The notes beneath the pieces were generated by a model, which saw only the letters and a program-made list of their open reading frames with translations, had not been told where the DNA came from and did no database searches. Of a stretch of DNA of 19,480 nt, positions 7,592 to 14,399 are shown in pieces (the first letter of the stretch is position 1; every line of letters begins with the position of its first letter). The stretch is from Planctomycetota bacterium (lineage in GTDB: Bacteria > Planctomycetota > Phycisphaerae > UBA1845), in NCBI GenBank assembly GCA_024278775.1, contig JAJRSP010000129.1, positions 1 to 19,480 of the forward strand, written 5' to 3'. The translations under genes were made by a program, and so were the position numbers.

Positions 7592-8347
7592 ATGATCGAG
7601 GCAGTGTCTACCAACGGGTTTCTCGCGGCGCTCTTTGGGCCGGGCGTCGTTCGTACGCAGAGGGCAGCGGGGCGGCCGGAAGGAAACGAGGGTGGATCGG
7701 GCGAGACGACCTCGCGCACTTCCCGTTATGCTCAACCGGTGGACCGCGTAGAGCTTTCCTCTTTTAGCCAATCCTCCGACGCGCCGTCGTTTGGCGATTC
7801 ATCATCCGGGAATCCATCATCCAGCGGTGCGCGCGTGTCCGCGACAGACGTCGGTACCGGCGCAGGCCAGTCCGGCATAGCGGGGCAACAGCTTACGCCG
7901 GAAGAAGATAAACAAGTACGCAAGCTCAAGCAGCGTGATGCGGAGGTGCGGCGTCACGAGCAGGCTCACAAATCAGCGGCTGGTGGAAACGCGACCGGTG
8001 CTCCGACGTTTGAGTATCAGACCGGTCCCGATGGGAAGCGGTATGCCGTCGGCGGGGAGGTGAGTATCGACACGTCGGCGGTTTCCGGTGACCCCCAGGC
8101 GACCATTCAGAAAATGCAGCAAATACGTCGGGCGGCGTTGGCACCGGCACAGCCCTCCGGGCAGGATCGCGCCGTAGCCGCGCAAGCCCAGGCCGCCGAA
8201 CAAAAAGCAAGCTCCGAACTCGCGAAGAAACGCCGCGACGATCAGGCTGGACCATCCGGCCAAAATGGAGCGGGCCAGGCACTTTCACTCACCCGATTTC
8301 AGGTTCCGGCTGCGACCCGAGGTGATCTACTCGATCTCGTTGCGTAA
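7592..8347 (+). CDS. SprA-related putative metalloprotease
   Basis: The 251-aa protein matches the SprA-related family (putative metalloprotease CJM1_0395 type) through a block at residues 101-200: LTPEEDKQVRKLKQRDAEVR, then the zinc-protease-like motif HEQAH (122-126), the Gly-rich AAGGNATGAP, YQTGPDGKRYAVGGEVSIDT (142-161), ATIQKMQQIRRAALAP (170-185) and PSGQDRAVAA. The first 100 residues are Ser/Gly-rich and probably disordered. The C-terminal part is Gln/Ala/Lys-rich and charged. No signal peptide is evident. Proteolysis is inferred only from HExxH and the family name; the biological role is not known. The ATG at 7592 is preferred; an in-frame TTG 15 bp upstream is possible, and neither has a strong ribosome site. 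Confidence 0.82.
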   Translation: MIEAVSTNGFLAALFGPGVVRTQRAAGRPEGNEGGSGETTSRTSRYAQPVDRVELSSFSQSSDAPSFGDSSSGNPSSSGARVSATDVGTGAGQSGIAGQQLTPEEDKQVRKLKQRDAEVRRHEQAHKSAAGGNATGAPTFEYQTGPDGKRYAVGGEVSIDTSAVSGDPQATIQKMQQIRRAALAPAQPSGQDRAVAAQAQAAEQKASSELAKKRRDDQAGPSGQNGAGQALSLTRFQVPAATRGDLLDLVA

Positions 8348-8451
8348 TATTATGTCGCTCGCGCATGATTCTTCTCGGTAGTGTGCGAGGGATGCCGTCG
8401 TGGGTGTCTTTTCGCTTGCGGTGAAGAGCGGGGTGTCCTGATGCTCCGCTG

Positions 8452-10491
8452 CTATGGCGACGAGTGAGATGTGTGTGCGGATTCGTCGGGCTTGTTACTG
8501 AACAGCTTCTGCAAATCCATGAACAGGTGATCCGCGGAGCGGATCATGCGGCGTGCCGAGTTTTCGTCTTCGTGTAGCGGCAGGATGGTGACGTCGATTC
8601 GCGTGGGGTGGTCGGGCGAGTGATACACACGCTGCGTGGCTTTCACGAAGTCATCCTCTTCCGCAAGGAAGACGTTATCGACGTAGTGATGCGGGTTGAT
8701 GTCCACGATCGGAAACCAGGTGCTTTCAATCTGGATCATCACGCGATGTCCCGGCTCGAACGTATGCAGCACGTCCTGAAGTTCCAGCCGGATGTGCGTC
8801 GGCTCGTTCGGAATGAACGGCTCGGGATGCTCGTTGCTGTTTCGGAACCGCCCGCGAATCACCTCGCTACGCACCATCATCTGATAGCCGCCCATGTGCG
8901 TGCCATCGCTGACGTACTCGTGATCCTCGGCATCCGGCGGGAAGACATCGATCAGCTTGACGATCCAGTCGGAGGCGGTGCCAGACGTTGACACCCAGAG
9001 GTCAGCGTAGATCGGACCGGCCAGCGTCAGCGTGTCTTCCAAGACGTCCGTCTGATAAGCCAACACATCCGTGCGGCGTGCGGCGAACCGCTGGTCGTCT
9101 GTCATGTACTCGCGTGTCATGCCAACGCTTACCGTTTCGGTAAACGGCACCGGCTTTTTGGGGTCGCTGATGTACTCATCAAACGCAGGGGCATCAGCAG
9201 ACGGCGGCTCGAACGATAATCCGCCATCCGCCCGCGCGAACAGGCTCTTGGGGGTCAGCCCCGCCGGCGGCCACTGGTCAAACTTGCGCCACTCGTTCCG
9301 CCCCGTCTCAAACACATACGCCTCGGGAAGATCGATGTCGCCTTTCCCCTTGAGGTAGTGCGTGAAGAACGGGTAGATGATCTGGTCGTTGTAGAACTCC
9401 GACGTGTTGGCCCCGAAAGCCACGTTGCCCAGATGATCTCCGGGGCCGCGTGCCCAACCGCCGTGACGCCACGGCCCCATGACCAGCGCATTGAACACCT
9501 CCGGGTTTTTCGCCTCGATACTCCGATAGGTGTGGAGTGCGCCGTAGAGGTCTTCGGCGTCGAACCAGCCACCCACCGTGAGCACGGCCGGTGCCACGTG
9601 CCGCAGGTGTGGCAGGATGTTGCGCTTCTGCCAAAACTCATCGTAGTTGGGGTGTTCGACTGCTCTATCCCAGAACGCAATCTCGTGGTGGAAGTATGTC
9701 TCGTTCACGTTTTTGAGTGGGCCGAGATTGAGAAAGAAATGATACCCGTCGGGTGTCCCGTGGTCGAACCGCTCGCCGGATTCCGTCGTAGGTTCGGGTC
9801 GTGGCTTCCCGAACATCGCAATAAAGTTGAACGTATGGGGTAGGAAGAACGCTCCGTGATGATGAAAGTCATCGAAGAACCAGTCCGCGATCGGTGCTTG
9901 CGGCGACACGGCCACCAGCGCCGGATGGTGATCGATCATGCCGGCGGAGGCGTAGAAACCGGGATAGGAAATCCCCCACATGCCGACGCGGCCGTTGTGA
10001 TTGGGAATGTGCTTGAGCAGCCATTCGATCGTATCGTAGGCGTCGGTGCTCTCGTCGATGTCGGCGTCGCTCTTTTTCTCCGGCACGTGCGGCGTCATGT
10101 TGACGAACTCACCCTCCGACATGTACTTCCCACGCACGTCCTGGTACACGAAGATATACCCGTCGTCCATGAGTTTCCTGTTGGGACCGAGGAACGGTTT
10201 GCAACGATCCTCACCGTAGGGTCGGCAGCTATATGGTGTGCGAAAGAGGATGAACGGGTATTTTTCACCGGTACGTTTGGGTGAGTAGACCGCGGTGAAC
10301 AGTTTCACGCCATCCCGCATCGGGATCATAAACTCCTGCTTGCGATAGTGTCGTCGCACGCCGGCAACTGCACGCGCCATCCGTGCCGCAAACTTCTCCT
10401 TCGTATTACCACTGCCGAACGTGGCACATCCCGGCATCCCGAGCGCGGTCGGTATCAACAACAGGGTCACGGCCAACTTACGGATACGCAT
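8452..10491 (-). CDS. CocE/NonD-family serine hydrolase, predicted lipoprotein
   Basis: A 679-aa member of the X-Pro dipeptidyl-peptidase-like (S15) / cocaine-esterase family, cleaving ester or amide bonds of unknown substrates. The N-terminus is a lipoprotein signal: MRIRKLAVTLLLIPTALG, then MPGC with Cys22 as lipid anchor. The alpha/beta-hydrolase core shows MRDGVKLFTAVYSP (58-71), VYQDVRGKY (115-123), the nucleophile elbow GISYPG with Ser175, GGWFDAEDLYGAL with the likely acid Asp311, and GPWRHGGW with His343. The C-terminal half matches the jelly-roll domain (LAGPIYADLWVSTSGTASDW). The start is the second of two adjacent ATGs: AAGGAG lies 5 bp before it but only 2 bp before the first. Frames extending 57 residues upstream precede the signal peptide. 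The gene is divergent from the Rieske operon. Confidence 0.9.
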   Translation of the reverse strand: MRIRKLAVTLLLIPTALGMPGCATFGSGNTKEKFAARMARAVAGVRRHYRKQEFMIPMRDGVKLFTAVYSPKRTGEKYPFILFRTPYSCRPYGEDRCKPFLGPNRKLMDDGYIFVYQDVRGKYMSEGEFVNMTPHVPEKKSDADIDESTDAYDTIEWLLKHIPNHNGRVGMWGISYPGFYASAGMIDHHPALVAVSPQAPIADWFFDDFHHHGAFFLPHTFNFIAMFGKPRPEPTTESGERFDHGTPDGYHFFLNLGPLKNVNETYFHHEIAFWDRAVEHPNYDEFWQKRNILPHLRHVAPAVLTVGGWFDAEDLYGALHTYRSIEAKNPEVFNALVMGPWRHGGWARGPGDHLGNVAFGANTSEFYNDQIIYPFFTHYLKGKGDIDLPEAYVFETGRNEWRKFDQWPPAGLTPKSLFARADGGLSFEPPSADAPAFDEYISDPKKPVPFTETVSVGMTREYMTDDQRFAARRTDVLAYQTDVLEDTLTLAGPIYADLWVSTSGTASDWIVKLIDVFPPDAEDHEYVSDGTHMGGYQMMVRSEVIRGRFRNSNEHPEPFIPNEPTHIRLELQDVLHTFEPGHRVMIQIESTWFPIVDINPHHYVDNVFLAEEDDFVKATQRVYHSPDHPTRIDVTILPLHEDENSARRMIRSADHLFMDLQKLFSNKPDESAHTSHSSP

Positions 10492-10749
10492 CATCTCTCC
10501 TTGTGGTCGCAAAACGTGCGGGCGGTCCGATTCGTCATAGCTTAGCGAGCATGCAAAGAATCGACCAGCAACTTCCTGAATCACTACCTCCCGAATGTTT
10601 CCAAGGCGCTGAGACTGCATTGTGAAAAGTTTGGCGGAACCGACCGCTACGATTTTCGACATTTCTCATTGTCTGTTGGACGATCTCGCGCCGGGCCGGT
10701 AGGATTCCGCCGTGTTTGATGTACTTCTTCATTCCGGAAGTTGACTCGA

Positions 10750-11286
10750 ATGACTCGTCGTACATTCTTCAACTGGATTGCTCGCACGCTCCACGTTGTG
10801 GTCACGCTGCTGGTCGGAGCACCGGTGATTCGTTTCCTTGTGGGACGACACGGCCCAAGTGAATCAGGTGGTAGCTATCAACGAATTGCCCCGCTGTCGG
10901 GCGCTCACCCTGATCACCCGGAGCGAGTCACGGTGTCGGCTGACCGGACCGACGCCTTTACCCATTACCCGCCGGGTCCGATCGGCGTGGTCTGGCTGGT
11001 TCGTAGTCCCGACTTGGGAGGTATCGCCCAGGTCAAATGCTTCCAGAGTAGCTGCCCCCATCTGGGGTGCGCGATCGACTTCGCCCGCGATCGCGGCGTG
11101 TTTTTCTGCCCGTGCCACGCGAGTGAATTTGCGCTGGACGGCTCACGTCATTTCGGGCCCACCCCGCGCGGCATGGATGAGCTTCCCTGTCGCGTGACCG
11201 AGCCGGACGATGACGGCGAACGTTGGGTGGAAATCAAATACCAAGAGTTTCAGACGGGCACGGACGGTCCCGTACCCTCCGCGTAA
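10750..11286 (+). CDS. Rieske iron-sulfur protein of a bc-type complex
   Basis: Carries electrons from quinol, oxidised at the Qo site of cytochrome b, to c-type hemes. The 178-aa protein begins MTRRTFFNWIAR, resembling a twin-arginine export signal, with a single membrane anchor at about 14-32. The [2Fe-2S] ligands lie in CPHLGC (102-107) and CPCHAS (120-125), and the Pro loop is GPTPRGMDELP (136-146), close to b6f-type proteins. The Ser that bonds the cluster's bridging sulfide is kept, but the usual Tyr two residues later is Phe, which in other Rieske proteins goes with a lower redox potential and suits menaquinol. The ATG at 10750 is chosen: GGAAG lies 10 bp upstream, while an earlier TTG sits directly on it. 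Only 5 bp separate its stop from the cytochrome b start, so the two are co-transcribed. Confidence 0.93.
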   Translation: MTRRTFFNWIARTLHVVVTLLVGAPVIRFLVGRHGPSESGGSYQRIAPLSGAHPDHPERVTVSADRTDAFTHYPPGPIGVVWLVRSPDLGGIAQVKCFQSSCPHLGCAIDFARDRGVFFCPCHASEFALDGSRHFGPTPRGMDELPCRVTEPDDDGERWVEIKYQEFQTGTDGPVPSA

Positions 11287-11291
11287 AAGGC

Positions 11292-13229
11292 ATGTCTACA
11301 GGATCAACAGCCCATCACGACCTCGAGGTGAGCCGGTCCGACGGCGCTGCCCCTTCGCGGCACGGGACGACCTACCTGTGGACGACGGCGATCGGGTGTT
11401 TGTTTGTGTTGCTGTGCGTGACCGGTGTCGCCATGATGACGGCGTATAGCCCGTCAGTATCTACCGCGTGGGCCAGCGTGTTCTACCTACAAGATCAGCT
11501 ACCGGCCGGCTGGGTGGTTCGCGGGCTGCACCGCTTCGCCAGCGACGGGCTGATTATCGTCTGCGCGGGGTATCTGCTGCATCGGATCTTGACGCGCCGG
11601 TACGAACCGCCTCGAACGAGACAGTGGTGGTTCGCGATCGCTTTTGTGGGTTTGGCCATGGGTGCAGCCCTTACCGGCGCGCTGTTGCCGTGGGATCAAA
11701 AGGCGTATTGGGGCACGACCGTCCGCGTGAACATTGCTTCACTAGCCCCGGTGGTTGGCCGCGAACTCCGAACGCTTTTGCTCGGCGGCTCGGAGCCCGG
11801 TCAGCTCACACTTACGCGATTCTTCACGCTGCACGTGGCGATCTTTCCGTTCGTGTTTTATCTCGCTTTGCGTTTGCGTCGTCGTAACGCCGCTACCCTT
11901 TGCGCTCCTTGCGGCGAGGAAAACGAGTCCGTGCCGTGTGGATCGCCGGACGGACAAGCCCGCCGAAAGGCATATCGGGGCATGGTTCGTCTGGCGGTGG
12001 TTTCCGTTTGCCTTGTCGCGGCGGCTTATACCCACTATGTGCTGGGCAGTCCGTACCTTCATGCACCGGCCGACGCTTCCATCCTGGACTATCCCGCCCG
12101 GCCTGAGTGGTACAATCTCTTTCTCTTTCAGTGGCTCAAGAGCTTCACCACGGGGGACGCCGAGGTTTTCGCGGCGGTGGTGGCTCCGGGCTTGCTTACG
12201 GTTTTTTTGGCGTCTCTTCCGTGGTGGCCGTGTCTGTTGCCAAGACGAGTCGGACACTCGCTGGCTGCGACTTTCGTTCTGGCGCTTTTCATGGCGACCG
12301 GCTACCTGACTCTGGCCGCGATCTGGGATGACATGCCGCCGACCGCGCAACACGTGGCCGACCTGCGTAAGAAGCAACAGCAAGACGGTGTCCTGACTTC
12401 GCTCGAATCGCGCGATCTTCAGGCGTATGAGTTTCAGATAAAGCGAGCGCGGGCCGCATTCGAAGCGAATCGTGCCATTGAGTTGGCGCGCGAGTACGGC
12501 GTACCGCCTGAAGGTCCGCTTGCCTTGATGCGTAATGATCCGGAGTTGCAAGGTCCGCGACTCTTCGCGGCGCATTGCGCTTCGTGCCACCGGTATCACG
12601 GGCACAACGGGCTGGGCATCACTCCGGAAGCACCGCCCACCTCTTCCGATCTCGCCGGTTACGGCACACGCGGCTGGATTCGCGCCCTTCTAGAGAACCC
12701 TATGGCCGACACACGCTTCGGGCTGATGAAAAAACCTGACGGCAAACCGGCCCACACGAGAATGAGAAATTGGACGAATGACCAGCGAGAAGATGCCTTG
12801 TCGGATGCGGATCGGGCCGCGCTCGAATCCAACTTTGACGCTGTGGCCGCCTACCTTGCAGACGAAGCCTTACACCCTGGTCAGGTCGCGGCGGGCGACG
12901 GGGAAGACGAACTTCTCCTGCGCGGGCGGTCCTATTTCATGGCGACCTGCAACGAATGCCACACCTATCGCGGAGATCAGGAAGGGACGCGCCGCGCCCC
13001 GGAGATGTTTGGATATGCTTCCATCGAGTGGATTAAGGGCATGATCTCCGAGCCGGACCACGACACCCGGTACAGGAGCCGAGGTCTTCAGCCGGCCCAG
13101 ATGCCGGGATTCGGAAAAAAACTTACCCCGGCGGAGATCTCGCTTATCGCCCGTTGGCTTCATGGCCCCGCCCTCAAAGAGGGTTTTTCGGCTTCTGAGA
13201 AACCTTCCCCAGGCTCCGGTCAGAGTTAG
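11292..13229 (+). CDS. Cytochrome b fused to two cytochrome c domains; heme bH ligands missing
   Basis: The 645-aa membrane subunit of a Rieske/cytochrome b complex. Residues about 30-200 are the four-helix cytochrome b6-like part, with GLHRF (His80, helix B), LTGALLPWDQKAYW (127-140) and LHVAIFPF (His181, helix D). Residues 230-345 are the subunit-IV-like part with the Qo motif PEWY (271-274). A charged helical linker (about 350-410) leads to two cytochrome c domains: CASCH (429-433) and CNECH (553-557, likely Met ligand in AQMPGFG, 604). Fusion to c hemes is known in planctomycetes. The oddity is that helix B has Tyr94 where the second His (H+14) should be, and helix D has Leu195/Arg196 at H+14/H+15. 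Ligands for heme bL are intact, those for bH absent. Start: first ATG after the Rieske stop, with only AAGG close upstream. Confidence 0.93.
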   Translation: MSTGSTAHHDLEVSRSDGAAPSRHGTTYLWTTAIGCLFVLLCVTGVAMMTAYSPSVSTAWASVFYLQDQLPAGWVVRGLHRFASDGLIIVCAGYLLHRILTRRYEPPRTRQWWFAIAFVGLAMGAALTGALLPWDQKAYWGTTVRVNIASLAPVVGRELRTLLLGGSEPGQLTLTRFFTLHVAIFPFVFYLALRLRRRNAATLCAPCGEENESVPCGSPDGQARRKAYRGMVRLAVVSVCLVAAAYTHYVLGSPYLHAPADASILDYPARPEWYNLFLFQWLKSFTTGDAEVFAAVVAPGLLTVFLASLPWWPCLLPRRVGHSLAATFVLALFMATGYLTLAAIWDDMPPTAQHVADLRKKQQQDGVLTSLESRDLQAYEFQIKRARAAFEANRAIELAREYGVPPEGPLALMRNDPELQGPRLFAAHCASCHRYHGHNGLGITPEAPPTSSDLAGYGTRGWIRALLENPMADTRFGLMKKPDGKPAHTRMRNWTNDQREDALSDADRAALESNFDAVAAYLADEALHPGQVAAGDGEDELLLRGRSYFMATCNECHTYRGDQEGTRRAPEMFGYASIEWIKGMISEPDHDTRYRSRGLQPAQMPGFGKKLTPAEISLIARWLHGPALKEGFSASEKPSPGSGQS

Positions 13230-13233
13230 TTTC

Positions 13234-13282
13234 CAATTGCTAATTGTTAAAACTGGCGAGATAGTTGTTCCTAGTATATAAT
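13234..13282 (+). promoter_or_regulatory. Putative promoter and operator of the MarR gene
   Basis: A perfect TATAAT box (13277-13282) lies 50 bp before the MarR start in an AT-rich patch that stands out from the GC-rich surroundings. No good -35 box is found at 16-18 bp. A small palindrome, CAATT-GCT-AATTG (13234-13246), lies 30 bp upstream of the -10 box. MarR proteins commonly bind such dyads and repress their own gene, so autoregulation is plausible but not shown. Confidence 0.4.
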
Positions 13283-13332
13283 TGTCCTGGGTGGCCGTTC
13301 TCGTCGGCCCCGTGGGAATGCGAGGTAACTCC

Positions 13333-13794
13333 GTGCCTGAATCTACACAATTGATGGACGCCATGGCCGAGGAGGTCTTCGGGCTGTTCAAGGTGATCGC
13401 GTCCGCTCGTTCTCGTAAGCAGACCGGAACTTCGGACCTCTCAGAGACGGAGTTTCTCACGCTCGACGTGCTCTCCAAGGAGGGGCCGCTCACGATCGGC
13501 GAGGTACAAAAACGCGTGGGTGTGGCACCGGCCCAGATGTCGCGCGTGGTACGGGCTTTGGAGGAAGAGAGTGGCCGCGGGTTTGTCGACTGCAAGATTA
13601 ACCCGAAGGACCGACGACGCGTCAATCTTTCTCTTACGGAGGCGGGCAAAAAAGCCTTTGCCGCGTTTCGCCACTCGCGGCTTAGTTCGTTCCGCACGGT
13701 ACTCGGCGCGCTGGAGCCGGACGACCGAAAAGAGTTCATGCGTATGCTCAAGCTCATCGGTGACGCCTTTTCCTCAGGCGGCCAACCAGCGTAA
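13333..13794 (+). CDS. MarR-family transcriptional regulator
   Basis: A winged-helix DNA-binding regulator of 153 aa, the usual size for MarR proteins, expected to work as a dimer. Visible parts: an N-terminal dimerisation helix; SETEFLTLDVLSKEGPLTIG (about 37-56); the recognition helix APAQMSRVVRALEEES (about 65-80); and the wing VDCKINPKDRRRVNLSLTEAG (about 84-104), whose DRRR pattern is the family hallmark. The GTG at 13333 is chosen because GAGGT lies 6 bp upstream; an in-frame ATG at 13318 lacks such a site. The ligand is unknown. The NikR-like gene follows after 29 bp and probably shares the transcript. Confidence 0.88.
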   Translation: MPESTQLMDAMAEEVFGLFKVIASARSRKQTGTSDLSETEFLTLDVLSKEGPLTIGEVQKRVGVAPAQMSRVVRALEEESGRGFVDCKINPKDRRRVNLSLTEAGKKAFAAFRHSRLSSFRTVLGALEPDDRKEFMRMLKLIGDAFSSGGQPA

Positions 13795-13823
13795 CGACGG
13801 CCTTCCATTGCGGAGAACCATGC

Positions 13824-14249
13824 ATGTTGCCGTCCGATCGTTTCACGGTATCCCTCGACACGGAACTGCTCGCGGCGTTTGACCATCTATTGGCCAAGCA
13901 GGGATACGAAAATCGGTCCGAGGCCATTCGCGACCTGATTCGTGATCTGCTACTCGACCCGCGACTGTCCGATACCAGCGAATCCACTGCGGCCGTCGTC
14001 GCGTTTTGTTGCGATCATGACGTTGCGACCGCTTACGAACAACTGCGTTCGCTGCTCTTGGAAGCCGGAGACCTGGTCCTCGGTGTGCAGACACACTCGC
14101 TTGATGCCAGGGTCGATCTCACCGCTGTGATGCTCTTCGGAACAACGGGCGACATTCAGCGTCTGGCGGACAAGATCAAGGCGACACGCGGGTTGAACTA
14201 CTGCACGGTCTCGGCCTTTCCAGGCACTACGGCTGCCGATCCGGTCTGA
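13824..14249 (+). CDS. nikR: NikR-family regulator lacking the nickel-binding residues
   Basis: A 141-aa protein with NikR architecture: an N-terminal ribbon-helix-helix domain (RFTVSLDTELLAAFDHLL, then GYENRSEAIRDLIRDLL at 27-43) and a C-terminal ACT-like regulatory domain (about 55-135, ending in RLADKIKATRGLNYCTVS). E. coli NikR binds Ni with His76, His87, His89 and Cys95. An ungapped alignment anchored on the strand before the glycine (VMLFG here) gives Leu79, Thr90, Ser92 and Asp98, so none is kept. DNA binding is therefore likely, nickel sensing by the known site is not. The start has GGAG 8 bp upstream. It is probably co-transcribed with the MarR gene. No nickel transporter, urease or hydrogenase gene is in the window. 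Confidence 0.85.
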   Translation: MLPSDRFTVSLDTELLAAFDHLLAKQGYENRSEAIRDLIRDLLLDPRLSDTSESTAAVVAFCCDHDVATAYEQLRSLLLEAGDLVLGVQTHSLDARVDLTAVMLFGTTGDIQRLADKIKATRGLNYCTVSAFPGTTAADPV

Positions 14250-14311
14250 GTTAATGGCGTCTCTATTTGTGATGGGCCGACGGACTCGGTACACTGGCCC
14301 GGCTTGGGGTG

Positions 14312-14317
14312 TATAAT
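14312..14317 (+). promoter_or_regulatory. Possible -10 box upstream of the aldo/keto reductase
   Basis: A perfect TATAAT hexamer lies 82 bp before the chosen start, in GC-rich DNA. The best upstream match at 18 bp (GGTACA, 14288-14293) keeps only three consensus bases, so the call rests on the -10 box. Confidence 0.3.
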
Positions 14318-14399
14318 CATCGCGCCGTGTGATATGCCCGGCGGACGGTCATAATGTTATCGGCCTTTTGCCGCGTACGTTTTGGAGGAGACCACGATC

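Noticed and set aside
11571..11573. Missing heme bH ligand as a sequencing error
   Set aside because: A single error could explain Tyr94, but helix D also lacks its His. Two separate errors hitting exactly the two ligand codons are unlikely.
11742..12605. Minus-strand open frame of 287 codons
   Set aside because: It lies fully antisense to the cytochrome b coding region and has an Arg/Gln-rich composition without a domain.
13171..13188. Terminator-like hairpin CCCTC-AAA-GAGGG followed by TTTTT
   Set aside because: It lies inside the coding sequence about 40 bp before the cytochrome gene's stop. Termination there would remove the end of the message. The 5-bp stem with a 3-nt loop is weak and probably chance.
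12870..13886. Minus-strand open frame of 338 codons
   Set aside because: It spans the cytochrome c end, the marR gene and the promoter patch in antisense. Those genes have family motifs; this frame has none.
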